NCBI GenBank assembly: GCA_947044365.1
Contig: OX345643.1
Location: forward strand, 563,501-627,500
Reading direction: 5' to 3'
From: Petrosia ficiformis
Taxonomy: Eukaryota; Porifera; Demospongiae; Haplosclerida; Petrosiidae
Length of the DNA: 64,000 nt
Shown here: in pieces, positions 34,542 to 56,071 of the stretch
How positions within the stretch are numbered: the stretch's first letter is position 1
How the letters are laid out: each line of letters starts with the position of its first letter
Made by a program: the position numbers and the translations under genes
Notes under the pieces: generated by a model
Told to the model about the DNA's origin: nothing
Seen by the model: the letters and a program-made list of their open reading frames with translations, nothing else
Database searches by the model: none

Positions 34542-37500
34542 ATGTTGATGTTACTTTTATGTGTATATACATCACTGATATTTGGAACAGGTAAGTGAGA
34601 TAGACTTAGTTAGTAACAGTCTTGTTTTGAGTTCAGAGAAGAAACTTAATGCTGCCACTATATCACTATTTATTGCAATGGTACGTAGGAATGTATTCTT
34701 TAATATTTTCATTCTATAGTTGGACTTAATGTTACAGTTACTACTAGTCCAGAAGGCCCACCATTCAGAGCAGGTTCCATCATTGTGGTCAACTGTACTG
34801 CATCTAATGGTACTCCACCTTATGAGTATAAGTGGTCTGTAGGTTGCAGCTATACAAATATTATAAGGAATCTTGCAGTGACTGAACCATTTATTGGCCC
34901 ACTAACTACTACTGGAATATCTTGTCAAGATATATATAGATGTATTGTTACAGATATGGAAGGCACAACAAGTGAAGTAGGACAAATAACTATTAAACCA
35001 GTAACAGGTAAACTATATATGATATATTTGTAATATATTTATTTATATATTAACTGCTTCTTATTTAGATATAGCTATACAAATTTTAGCCAGTGAAACA
35101 TTTTTTGTTATCATCAGAAATATCAGTATTCTCACAATTAATGAAAGTGGTAGATTTCTTGATCTTATTTGTAACACTGGTCTTACAAGACCGAATGTTG
35201 GGGAATGGATTCTTCCAAATGGTGTCCAGAGTAATGAAAAATTTGAAATAGAACGAGGAGGTGGCATTGTCTCTCTACCATATATCACTCTAAAGCTGAA
35301 AGAAGGATATTCATTGAACAATGAAGAAATGGGATTATATACTTGTGTAATGCCTGATATAAATGAAGAGGAGCGTGTAAGTCACATTTGGATTCTTCCA
35401 GAACAAAACTTTGGTAAGATGCAATAAACTGTCTTTTGAATATTTGCTCACCAGCATGCACATATTTAGAAACAATTATTATATTCATAATGTACATATA
35501 ATCATCTTACACAGAACCAGCAGATCCAGAGTATTTTTCATCATATTCTGGTCAAACATTGAAACTATATTGTGGATTTTCCACTACACCTGGTGAAATA
35601 CTGTGGTTCATAAGCAATACAACACTTACTACCAATGACAGTTTTCTTATTACTCAGCGACTGTTGCACTCAACACCTAATGTACTATATGAAGGTGTAT
35701 TGGATATAGTTGATGACAGTTACCGGTCTCACAGTTTAACTCTACAATGTAGTATCCATAGCAGAATATTAGGAAACAATCTAGATCCAACTCCATCAAG
35801 TGAAACCATTCGAAGTAAGTATAGTATAATATATCAGTTGTATATGTATGTACAAGGGATCATAATATTGTTGTATAATTCGTTCTAGCACGACATTATT
35901 TTGTGCTAAGTTTTATTGGCCGATTACAAAGAATTACCTGTTCTTTTACAAGTGAAACTGTTCAGCGTGTTGAGGTACATTCAAATGAAAGTATACTTGA
36001 TTCCATACAAGGAAAAACAATTTCATTTGTAATCACTGAGACTACAGATACAATACATAATAAAGAATATGCTTGCATTGGTGTAGCTTCTGATGGAAAT
36101 GATTTCTTTGTGAATATTACAATAGTGGCTTTAAGTAAGTTGTAAACAAAATACTTAATTGTGAAGTATCCATTTTTCTTCATTTAATACAGTTCCTCCC
36201 CATGCATTAACAATGCATATAGTAAGTACAGAGACAGTTTTTGCTGGTGAAGCTTTAATGCTACAAATTAGTGCTAGTAAGATGTCTGGATTCACCTATG
36301 AACAATCGATCTTTTGTACTAATCAAAATGGAATACTGGTTTCTGAATTGGAAGGATTTGATTATCCAGAACCTCCTACTAATATCGGTTCAATATTAAA
36401 TTTACTAGTGTCTGTTAACCCTGTCTTACTGTCACATGCTGGTCTGTATATATGTACTGCATTCCTGGAAACTCCTTCTCTGTTAGACAACATTAGTGAA
36501 ACTACTAATACCTCTATCAAAGTGAAAAGTGAGTGTATATTAATATCTTTCTGTATTATGCATTTTGTTTTATATTACCAATAGTACCTTCTCCAAGTGT
36601 TACCCTTAGCACACCTGTGTCAATGCTACAAACAGGTGATATGGCTCTGTATACATGTACTGCCATGGTAACCAACACACATATAGACTTGCCAGTTCAT
36701 GCTGTGTTTAAATGGACATTAGGTAATCTATCCGTTCATTCAAGAGAACGATTTGAAATTTCAGAATTGTCTCCATCGACTACTACAAATATTACTAGTT
36801 ACTATTCCATGTTGAGAATTGCACCAGTGATAAGAAGTGAAGATGAAGGTGTCTTAATGTGCAGTGTATTCATAACTGAGGATATTTCCAATGAGTATAT
36901 TCTGGATAGTTCAATCACTAATACATCAACAACATTGACAATTGAAGGTACAAATGTATTATAATTACATCATGATGGTTTACTCACACTTATATATTAC
37001 AGGACCAGATCAATTGAGTTCAGAATATTTTCAATTACATTTAATAGGACTGGAAATACCATGCTTACAATGGATAGTGAGTTTAATATTTGTGTAATAT
37101 TATTTCTGCAAACGAATACAATTGCCTGTTGATATGATTTCATAGCAAATCAATATCTAATTATGTATATGGACTATAACATTGTTTGTTTATAAGCTAT
37201 TAGTGATGCATTAATGAGCTCAGAAATATGTATAGTTTTTGAATGACCAAAATGCTTTTCTCTGTACCATTTTCATGTTATTATTCATATTACATGTTTG
37301 TGTCAAGATTGCTTCTTTAGTGTGATCATGTATTAATTAATCTTATGGCATTAAACTAATACATATATAGTCATGTAAGCCTAATTTTATATCATATGTA
37401 GTTCAAAATGTCTTTTATGGAAAAATGGCCACATAACGTGATTTAGCAAAGAAGTCCCCTGTATTGGTGTGGCCTTGTTTACTATAGTCAATGTCACATA

Positions 37501-38908
37501 TATGTTTTCTCAATGAGTTAAATGATTGCTGTTTGCCATATGAGTGGCAAAGCTGGCAGTTGGGAGATAGAAAAGAAGCTTAGTCAACCATCTAAAAGGA
37601 TGTTGACATCATGTTTGTGGGTTGTAATGTTTACTTCTTTCAACATGTTTTGATTATAATTGAAATCGTTTGTATTTAATGTGCATATACAAAGTGGGTT
37701 GTTAATCATGTAATGTCTATGTAATGTAATAATTCTATCAGTATGGCAACTTATAATAAAATGTGTTGAATTGTTTTTTTTTCTCAGTAAAATGATTGTT
37801 GTTCGCCATATAAGTATCATGTGGGGGTTCTTATCCGGTATAAAGTTGTTGACACCATGATTGTGGGTACTTGTTTCAACATGTTTTGATTAATTATATG
37901 TTATATGCATGCTTATACAATCATAACATGCTATTTGTTAATAAAATACATTCTATGTAACACAATAATTCTGTCAGTATGGCCACTTATAATAAAAATC
38001 TTTAAATTGATGATATGACAATACTGTCATGTTTATATAGTTCATGAGACTAATCACAAATCATAAAATATTACATTTCAATATAGATTGAACCTATGAA
38101 TAACAGTCACCTCAATATTATAACCAGCGAAATCATTGAAGCCATTACACGGAGATGTGACTGTGAGTATTCTCTCAACTACATTGTAAATGAACATTTC
38201 CAGTGTTCAGAAGAACAGTCATCTACATGTGTGACATACAGAGCTAGGCTATATGGTACCAGAGACCAAGAAGGAATGGTACTAGTTGGTTATATGCAAG
38301 ACTGGATCAATTCAAGTCCAGATGTGATACAAACCGACTCCTTATTGAGCATTGATACTGATTGTGAAAGTGTTATTAATTCTTTCAATGATTCATTATG
38401 TACATGTATGATGAATAACGACACTATGAGTGGTACCAATGAGACAGTAATTGAAGATAGTGGCTTATTACAAACTATAATAATTGTTGGTAGTACAGTT
38501 GTAGTATTATCATTCATTCTGATAGCTGGTTTGATTGTAATTTGTGTTTATAGATACAAGAAAAAGAACAAAAAGAGAGAGTAAGTTACACACATAGTTG
38601 TATATTGGTAATGAACATTTTCATCTTGTAGATCATCACAAACTCATACAACAAATTCTGAGCCAGTTCAACTTCAACGTAATAACCATGTACCACCGTT
38701 ACAACACACAAATAGAAATCCAGCTTATGGTAGGGGAGTAAACCAAAGTGAAAATTCCCAGCAAGGAAGAGGTCGCAGGCCAATATTACCTGTTGTCAAT
38801 AGTAATGGAGGTCATGTAATACAGCACATAAATGGAAGAAGACCCATAAATAGTGCAGGAAATCGTAATGTTCAACATGAATATGACTACATTCATTTTT
38901 ACTATTAA
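34542..38908 (+). CDS. Ig-superfamily type I receptor, copy 5 (chimeric, full-length tail)
   Basis: Exons: 34542-34590, 34720-35007, 35069-35413, 35515-35814, 35889-36134, 36193-36528, 36585-36947, 37003-37076, 38087-38580, 38632-38908; 923 aa. Exons 1-8 match copy 4, except a 9-nt in-frame deletion in Ig domain 2 (near 35224, VPISQS becomes VQS). The first half of exon 9 also matches copy 4 (EAITRRC, SLNY). From about 38317 it matches copies 1/2 instead: no minisatellite, NETVIEDSG, KKKNKK. The 92-residue tail is the full version of the copy 1/2 tail, with NPAYGRG and a final HEYDYIHFYY. It is therefore a mosaic receptor that combines the ectodomain of one class with the tail of the other. 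Confidence 0.9.
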
Positions 38909-39919
38909 TACACACATGCACGCTTTTTTTGGTATTTTATAACTGTACATCTACATCTATTTTTAATGATCAATTAAGGTGGCGGGTCCACCGATTTCTC
39001 ATTAAATATTCACACTTAAAAAAGTATTATTTTTATTTGTAAAATACTATGAAAAGGCTCTGTAGTCTGGAGAAGGACTGGAACCACACACTTGAAATCC
39101 TCATGTTTGTGGAACTGTGTTCCAATAAGACGTCGAAAACTGCTACAAATACGAAATTTTCAGTTGTTTAAAAATGGTAATTTCCATTGTTATATAGTGG
39201 GTGCAGCGGTTCTTAATTACATGTAAATCTTTATTATAAAGAATGAATTCATGAATAATCAATATTTCGTTATTGCAAACAATGAATATTATGAATAATA
39301 ATTAGTGGACACGCCCCACAAGTCTAGGGCAGGGATGATTAATTGATTAATCAATCGATGTTGAAAACTCTTTTCATTATCGATTCTACTAATTATTCCA
39401 AAAGACATACTTTTCAAGCATGTGACAAACAATAATGTACAATGTGAAAGTGACAGCAAGCCTTTTTGATCATCAAATGGGAGGTGTTTCCTGTTTAAAT
39501 TGATTTAATTTAATTGGCCTAATTACTTCTGCTGATTTTAATCGATTATCAATCAATTTGTAGTTAGTGATAATTGATTTCAGAATCTCAGCCGATTCCC
39601 AGCCAACAACATCAACATAAATCATAAATGATTAATTTTGTCAAAATACTTTCATGAATAAATAATAAATTCCTGTCAATTCTATATCATATATCAGCCA
39701 ATGTTTAGTAGAGACTGCACCAAAATATACAATCCATATAAGCATGTATAAAGAGGTGTTAATTACTTTAGAAGGCTATCACAGCCAAACTACAAAGTAA
39801 TGATGCATTGATTCAATTTGCATGAAACTCATAGCTTTGGCTAACAATAATTATTAAAATCTGACAATATAGTGTTTACAAAACAACTTGGAACAGTTGA
39901 GAGAGACTAGCTAGCTAGC
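38909..39919. other. Spacer without recognised gene
   Basis: No exon was supported. Positions 39330-39380 are rich in ATTGATTAATCAAT-like palindromic motifs. The segment separates the Ig array from the mucin-like receptors. Confidence 0.45.
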
Positions 39920-41829
39920 ATGATGAAACTGAAGAAAAGGGCTCAAGAAAAGTTCATTATTTTGTGCATAATATTTTCAATTAAAGGTAATAACTCAGTC
40001 AGTGTAATTATATTATTATGTTCTATTTAATTACTATAAACAGGTGTTTTTGCATGTACAGAAAAGTTTCTTTCACTGGAATCTCATGATGAATATACTA
40101 AACTGTACAACAGACAACTCATATACCCTCATATGAGATTCACATGTACAGCATATATTACTAAGTGGACATTTATTGCCGATTTCAATTCTCTTTCAGA
40201 AGAAGCATCCTTTCCTGAACTACAATTATGGGATGAAATAAATGGTGGCTATCGTCTTATTACTAGTTCCGGCTATGATAAAACTCAGGCTACTATCAAT
40301 TTAAATGAAACAGGACAAATTTCATACACACCACACACTCCTATTCCTGTCCATGAAGGATATATCCTGGGTGTATTAATACGGTTCTTCAGTTCAAACA
40401 GTGTCAGGATTCACTTTTTGGAAACTCCAAACGGAATTTACAATTATTATTTTCTCCTAATATCAAACACCGATAATCACAACACTACCTTATTTACTTC
40501 AACAGCATATTTAGGACGAACATACATTCCTTTTGTTACTGCAGAGCTTTGTGAGTTCCTGTATAAATACACACACACACCCACACACAGATCACCAATT
40601 ACCTTGCATAATCTGTTGTTTATCCCTATATTTAGCATTTGCGAGTAGTACAAATATCATAACAATTACTAGCAATCCATGGTCAACAGCGAGCAGTACT
40701 GTCTTACAAACATCCACCAATATTCCCTCACTGACAACCAGCAGTACTGCCTTACAAACATCCACCAATATTCCCTCACTGACAACCAGCAGTACTGCCT
40801 TACAAACATCCACCAATATTCCCTCAATGACAACCAGCAGTACTGCCTTAAAAACATCCACCAATAGCTCCACACCAAGTACTGATGTACTGCCATCCTT
40901 CATAGCAACAATAGGCAATACAAACACACTGTCACAAACAAATACAAGCAATGTCGGTGCACAGTTATTTTCCTTCTCAATAAGTGTATCAAGTATAGAA
41001 GATGTACAAGCTACTCAAAATAATACCATTCATACTGTCACACAAAATGAGAGATCTTCTTCTACTAATAAAGGTCTGTCAACCATCACTTCTTCACACA
41101 CAACTTTCATTATCTCTCATATCCCACCACTGTGTCACTTTAATTGCTTCAACATTGCATATTCTCAAAATATCAGCAAATTTGTTTTCTTCTTTAGATT
41201 CTACATCAAAGACTGCAAGTACTAACTCTTCGTTTGTCACCCCAAATCATGTGAATGCTTCCGAGAGCAATGAAATGATAATTTCTTCTCCATGGGCCAT
41301 TGCAGTGATAGTTATTGGAGGATTCTTCATAATCTCCTCTCTGATCTTTGTAATAACAGTTGGAATATTAATAAGAAAATTAAGAAACAAATCTATTCAA
41401 GATCATCCGTCATTGACGATTACTAACATTCCTAAAGTAAATAAATCTCTTTATGTTGAACACCAGCCAAGACCAGAGCATGACTCGATGTACCTAAATA
41501 CAGCATATATACATTATAAAGACATTGAACACAGATGGAAGCCAAGACCAGAGCATATTGGTGATTCAATGTGTACAAATGCAGAATATATGGGTTTTAA
41601 TAATGAAGGCATCTATGATACTTTACAACCCAAAGAACACCATTACGACAGTCCGATAGTAAACAATTACTTTAATAGTGAAATTCACACAGTATCAAAT
41701 GAATTTGTACTGAATCCTGCTTACAAAAATGAATCATTCTTGGAAAGGACCTACAGTAACCCCTTTGAAACAGCTCCTGGTGTAATCCCAATGCAAACTA
41801 ATACAGCATATAACGGATATACTTGTTAA
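39920..41829 (+). CDS. Mucin-like type I membrane receptor 1 (unrecognised family)
   Basis: Exons: 39920-39986, 40044-40550, 40636-41073, 41198-41829, all joined in phase 1; 547 aa. Signal peptide about 1-24. An ectodomain of about 170 residues (FTCTAYITKW, ELQLWDE, PFVTAELC) is shared with the next gene. A Ser/Thr-rich stalk contains 48-bp tandem repeats coding for 16-residue LQTSTNIPSLTT-type units (40684-40866). Transmembrane helix about 371-397. The tail of about 150 residues is rich in tyrosines: LNTAY, NAEYMGF, IYDTL, LNPAYKN, NTAYNGY. The last intron has a weak donor (GTCTGT). AATAAA lies at 41899. I do not recognise the ectodomain. The NPAY-type tail motif is shared with the Ig receptors. 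Confidence 0.85.
40684..40866 (+). repeat. Coding 48-bp tandem repeat (mucin stalk)
   Basis: About 3.7 units code for Ser/Thr-rich 16-mers in gene 39920-41829. Other frames are open only because the unit is a multiple of three. Confidence 0.9.
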
Positions 41830-42271
41830 CTGTTTTTATTATTATATTATTTAATTATTGTGTCTCCTTGTAAGCTGAGATTGGCAATATTCTTATTCAA
41901 ATAAAAAAATATTATATTTGATTTAATTATACATTTTAAACCACAAACATGATAACAAATACGTTTTGAACTTATCAAACATCTGGACAGCTACGTCACT
42001 GACCTCAAGTATACAAACAATAGGCAACAGCCAGCAATTAAGCACCAATATAATTATAGTGAGGAAAACAATCACTCCACAAGAGGAATATGTTGCATGG
42101 CACGAAAGCCTGAGCAGTCATCTGTCATAGCCAAAGTACAAATGATCAGACCAATTATCCACTCAGTATGTTTGAGCAGCCTTACAAGTAACAGTGCAGG
42201 TGTAGTCAGGTACCGCGGTATTTAACTAGCTATCAGTCTTTTGTTAGGAAGCTATCACTGACCCCATAGAA
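41830..42271. other. Spacer with possible stalk-exon relic
   Basis: AATAAA at 41899. Near 41988-42055 one frame reads TATSLTSSIQTIGNS, which resembles the Ser/Thr stalk of the flanking genes, and may be a relic of another copy. Weak evidence. Confidence 0.35.
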
Positions 42272-44332
42272 ATGAAATCAAGGTTGTGGATTTTGGTTTG
42301 GAGTGTCACAATAAACCTCTTCATGAAAAATTGTAAGGACTATAAAAAATACAATACATGTTTTTACTAGTACGTGCGAGTATTAAATATAATTATTTGA
42401 ATTTAAGAATATGTTTATTTCTCTGATTGAGAAACTACCTTAGGCCCTTTCAATTGAAAATTTATTGTCATTCTTCTGTATATAGGTGTAACAGCTGATA
42501 ATTCAATTGTTACCAATAACTTCCCAAGCTTAAGCACAATTTTATCAAACAAAGCAAACACAACTGTAACTCCAGGGAGACAGTATATATTTCCACACAT
42601 TGAATTCAACTGTGATGCTTATATTACTAAATGGATTTACAGAGGACGTTTAAGAAATGATTCTGTTGTGCCAATACAGCAATACCCCATATTTCAAGTA
42701 TGGGAAGATGGTATAATAATTATCGCTGATTATATTCGTGATGAAAGTACGGATTATGATGATATTGTGAGACCACTTCAAGAAACAGAAGATGGGTTAA
42801 TAATATTCATGCCACAGGAACCTGTTAAAGTAGATGATGATTCAATTTTAGGAATCTACATACCAGAAAATCCAACAGATATATATTTTGATGAAAATCC
42901 TTTCGATGCAAGAGAGTATTTCTTTCAAGAATCATCTGATGAGTTATTGATTTTTCGATACATATTTTCAGAAAATGAGAGGATATATATTCCACAAGTA
43001 ACAGTCGAATTATGTGAGTAGGCATACACATATACATACATATACATACATATACATACAAATATGTACATATACATACATATACATACATACATACATA
43101 CATATACATACATATACATATACATGCATATACATACATACATGCATATATGTACATATACATACACATAATTATATATACATACACATATATATGTATG
43201 ACATGTATTATTTTGTGAAGTCATGTGCAGATACTTTAAGCTATAGTCATAAGTAGTATGTGTATAATTTAAGTTAACTAAATGGAAGTACTAATTTCAT
43301 TTTATAATTGCTGTGGCAGTACATGTAACTTAGTTTAGCTATTAAAACCCCATAATGCCTTAATTTATATATAACTTGTAGGGTGTTGCAATATAATATT
43401 AATGTTTTCTTGTTGCTACAGCCACAAGTTCCTCAATCCTTTTGTCTACGTCTTCATCCATGGTTAGTAGTTCAGAAGTAATTCAAATTTCCACCAGCTT
43501 AAGAACAATACCTGTCAATCTGTTGTCCTCATCAACGGTTGGTAATCCGCAACTCTCCGCTAGCTTAACAACAACACCAGTCAGTGTATTGGTTGGCATT
43601 CCACAACTCTCCACCAGCTTCATCAGAGCGTCTGTCAACGTATCATCCACGACTGCTTCATCGAGAATACTACCTACTTCCTCCATTTATTCTCAACTCT
43701 CTCCAAGCACATTGTCTTCCTCTTACTATTCCTCATCCTCTTCATCTTACTATTCCTCATCTTCTTCCTCCATAGCTTTCCATTCTAATGATATACATTT
43801 TCTCACAGAAATGATTGCAGGAGGAGTCACAGTAGGTGTGCTGGTGATAGTACTATCAATTTTTACCATCATAGTTTGTATTTTAATCAAAATACTACGC
43901 AAAACAAAGGCCAATGTAAACCAACAAGAACTTGTACCAAACTCCTACATGACAGCACGAGATTCCATGCTCACAAATGTAGCATATCACCAAACATACA
44001 TAGACGCCAATCATTATGATAGATTAATCAGAAGCAACAGTACACAGTACAGATCAGAGCTTGTTGAAAGTACACGATCTTCTAGTGGGCCTGACACTAT
44101 ATACGTACTGAATCCAGCATACAGTATGAGTGTGCCAGAGAGGCGATTTTCACAATCTTTACCACTACCTGATGTCCCAAATTCTCTACCTAATCCATAT
44201 ATACAGCCAATCCCTTTAGTAGCGAAAGAATACGAAGTACCACTACAGTTTGCATGTCACAATTATGAAGAACCTTTACGTTTCACACAGCACTGTTATG
44301 AAAACTCAGACGAAGCCACAGGAGTAGTTTAA
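42272..44332 (+). CDS. Mucin-like type I membrane receptor 2 (paralogue of receptor 1)
   Basis: Exons: 42272-42332, 42486-43013, 43422-44332, phase 1 joins; 499 aa. Signal peptide about 1-20, ending with the codon split by intron 1. The ectodomain (FNCDAYITKW, FQVWEDG, ILGIYIP, PQVTVELC) is clearly homologous to receptor 1 although diverged. A Ser/Thr-rich stalk contains poly-Ser/Tyr stretches. Transmembrane helix about 325-350. The tail has NVAYHQTY, LNPAYSMS and YENSD. Intron 2 contains a TACA microsatellite (about 43020-43195). AATAAA at 44450. The stalk and membrane exons that are separate in receptor 1 are one exon here. Confidence 0.85.
43020..43195. repeat. TACATA microsatellite in intron
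   Basis: Imperfect (TACATA)n run with ATGCA interruptions. Several open frames across it are repeat artefacts. Confidence 0.9.
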
Positions 44333-45461
44333 AGTCAACTGATGATGACATAGAAATCTGGAGACCAGCCAGACTTGTTAGATAATACTGGGTGTGGATT
44401 ATTACAAAAAATGTTACACCATTGAATACATCCAGAGTTGTTTGAACACAATAAAATAATTCTCATTTGATTATTTCTGTACTTGGAAGTTGAAGTAGTT
44501 AACATTGTCAATATAATTATTTATATACGTCATATTTACTAATTTATTTATAATGATGTTTGTGGCTTAACTATAGTGCTATGTGGCACTCAGAGCTATG
44601 CTATAACACAAGTATATAAGTAAATTATAATAAACGGGTAAAATAGATGCAGCAACACAGTGATACATAGATACAAGCTTATTATTATTAGTTTCATATT
44701 CACAATATTGACTTCAATCAGGTATAACTATCATAGGCTCTAAATGTTATAATGGAAGAAATAGCCTCGTTAGACAAAAACGAGCCCCATGTGCTCTCTA
44801 AGCAGTCCAGCAAATAATTTGTCAACTCTGTGTTTCACCACATGAACAACTAACTTTAGTTACCTTACTAATTAATAGGGCCATTCTCAGGCTGAGGTCA
44901 AAAGCATTATTTGTGACCATACTGTATGGTCACAAATAATTCGGAGCTAAAGTTAGTTTTTCAGGTGGCATACGAATGAGGCGATGGCCATTAGGGAATA
45001 ATTTTGATGAAATACCTAAACCTGTACACTTGCCCAACCCAACAACTAAGTGCAGTGATATATTCTTCATTGTTCCTAGACAAAACAGGAAGTTACTGTA
45101 ACAATACAGTTGATACAATGACTTCTTCAAACAATATGACCGTCTATCAGAATGTAAGCACATCACATTATTTGTGTATTATTCACAATACCAATAGAGG
45201 TGAAAAAACAGTTTATTAAAACATGGAAACACAAAATCAGACACAGAAGACATACTGAATAAGAAATGACGAATGTATAATATAATAAATGGTGTAGTAT
45301 TAGAATAACTCAATGGAACATCCACCGAGATATTTGAGATTATAAATGACAGGAGAGAAAACGAGAAATTGATCCAGTGTTTAGAATTCAATATTAAATA
45401 TTATTTTTATTTGTATTTTCAATGGATCAAAGTGACACGACTAGAGGTAATTAGATTTTCA
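44333..45461. other. Convergent spacer between receptor 2 and CNOT3
   Basis: Contains the receptor 2 polyadenylation signal and a perfect 35-bp palindrome at 44906-44940 (17-bp arms around one base, ATTATTTGTGACCATAC). It lies between inverted copies of ACTTTAG/CTAAAGT near 44852 and 44945, probably a small foldback element. No gene was found. Confidence 0.5.
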
Positions 45462-55414
<9,953 letters not shown>

Positions 55415-55694
55415 GACGTACGTGTCTAGATATACTATACCAGTGCATTGAAAAGCCTATATAGAACAGAGAAGCTATAAAATATAAGGGAGTTTGTACC
55501 CAAAGTCCTACCTCGTGTTGGACGTATAATTAGAATTCAGTTGCTTTGATCATCACATGACATTCATATGCTAATCACATGATTATTTTCACCATGGAGG
55601 CAAAATACAAATAAACAAACAATAGATTGTTCCCCCTCGTGGCTTGTTTGCAGTTCCATCAGAGTTAAGAGACTATTGCAATCGCAGGATCAAT
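55415..55694. promoter_or_regulatory. Bidirectional CNOT3/CEP131 promoter region
   Basis: 280 bp separate the two divergent start codons. ATCACATGA occurs twice (near 55550 and 55576) flanking ATATGCTAAT. There is no TATA box at a sensible distance for either gene. The shared-promoter arrangement is inferred from spacing. Confidence 0.55.
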
Positions 55695-56033
55695 ATGGAT
55701 CTTACTATCAGAGGTCAGCTGCCACCTTCCAGTGGAAGAAAAGTGAGTTTCATGTGCAATATTTTTGTCACTATGCTCAAAACATCTTCCTGTTCAGAGA
55801 CCATCAACAGGTTCACAAAGAACAAAGTTACACTCTGGGAAGCTAGAGTAAGTACATACCAAAAATACAAATGATTGATCTTTATTCCATTAAGATCATT
55901 AAATCTTTGCACTTGGCAATGCTAATGCATTTACACTTTATTGCAGACACAAATGGAAGAGTACTAGTCATCATCGTCCTGATTCTGTGCCAGTATCTCC
56001 ACTTTGGGATGAAAATGTAAGATAAAAAAATAA

Positions 56034-56071
<38 letters not shown>

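Noticed and set aside
13381..38908. Possible Ig-TIR receptors
   Set aside because: No TIR domain or other cytoplasmic enzyme or adaptor domain lies after the membrane helices. The tails are 30-92 residues.
42825..43256. Cys/Tyr/Met-rich ORFs near 43 kb
   Set aside because: Translations of the TACATA microsatellite in intron 2 of receptor 2.
55644..55694. N-terminal extension of CEP131
   Set aside because: The frame is open upstream but has no ATG, and the family homology begins at the ATG at 55695.
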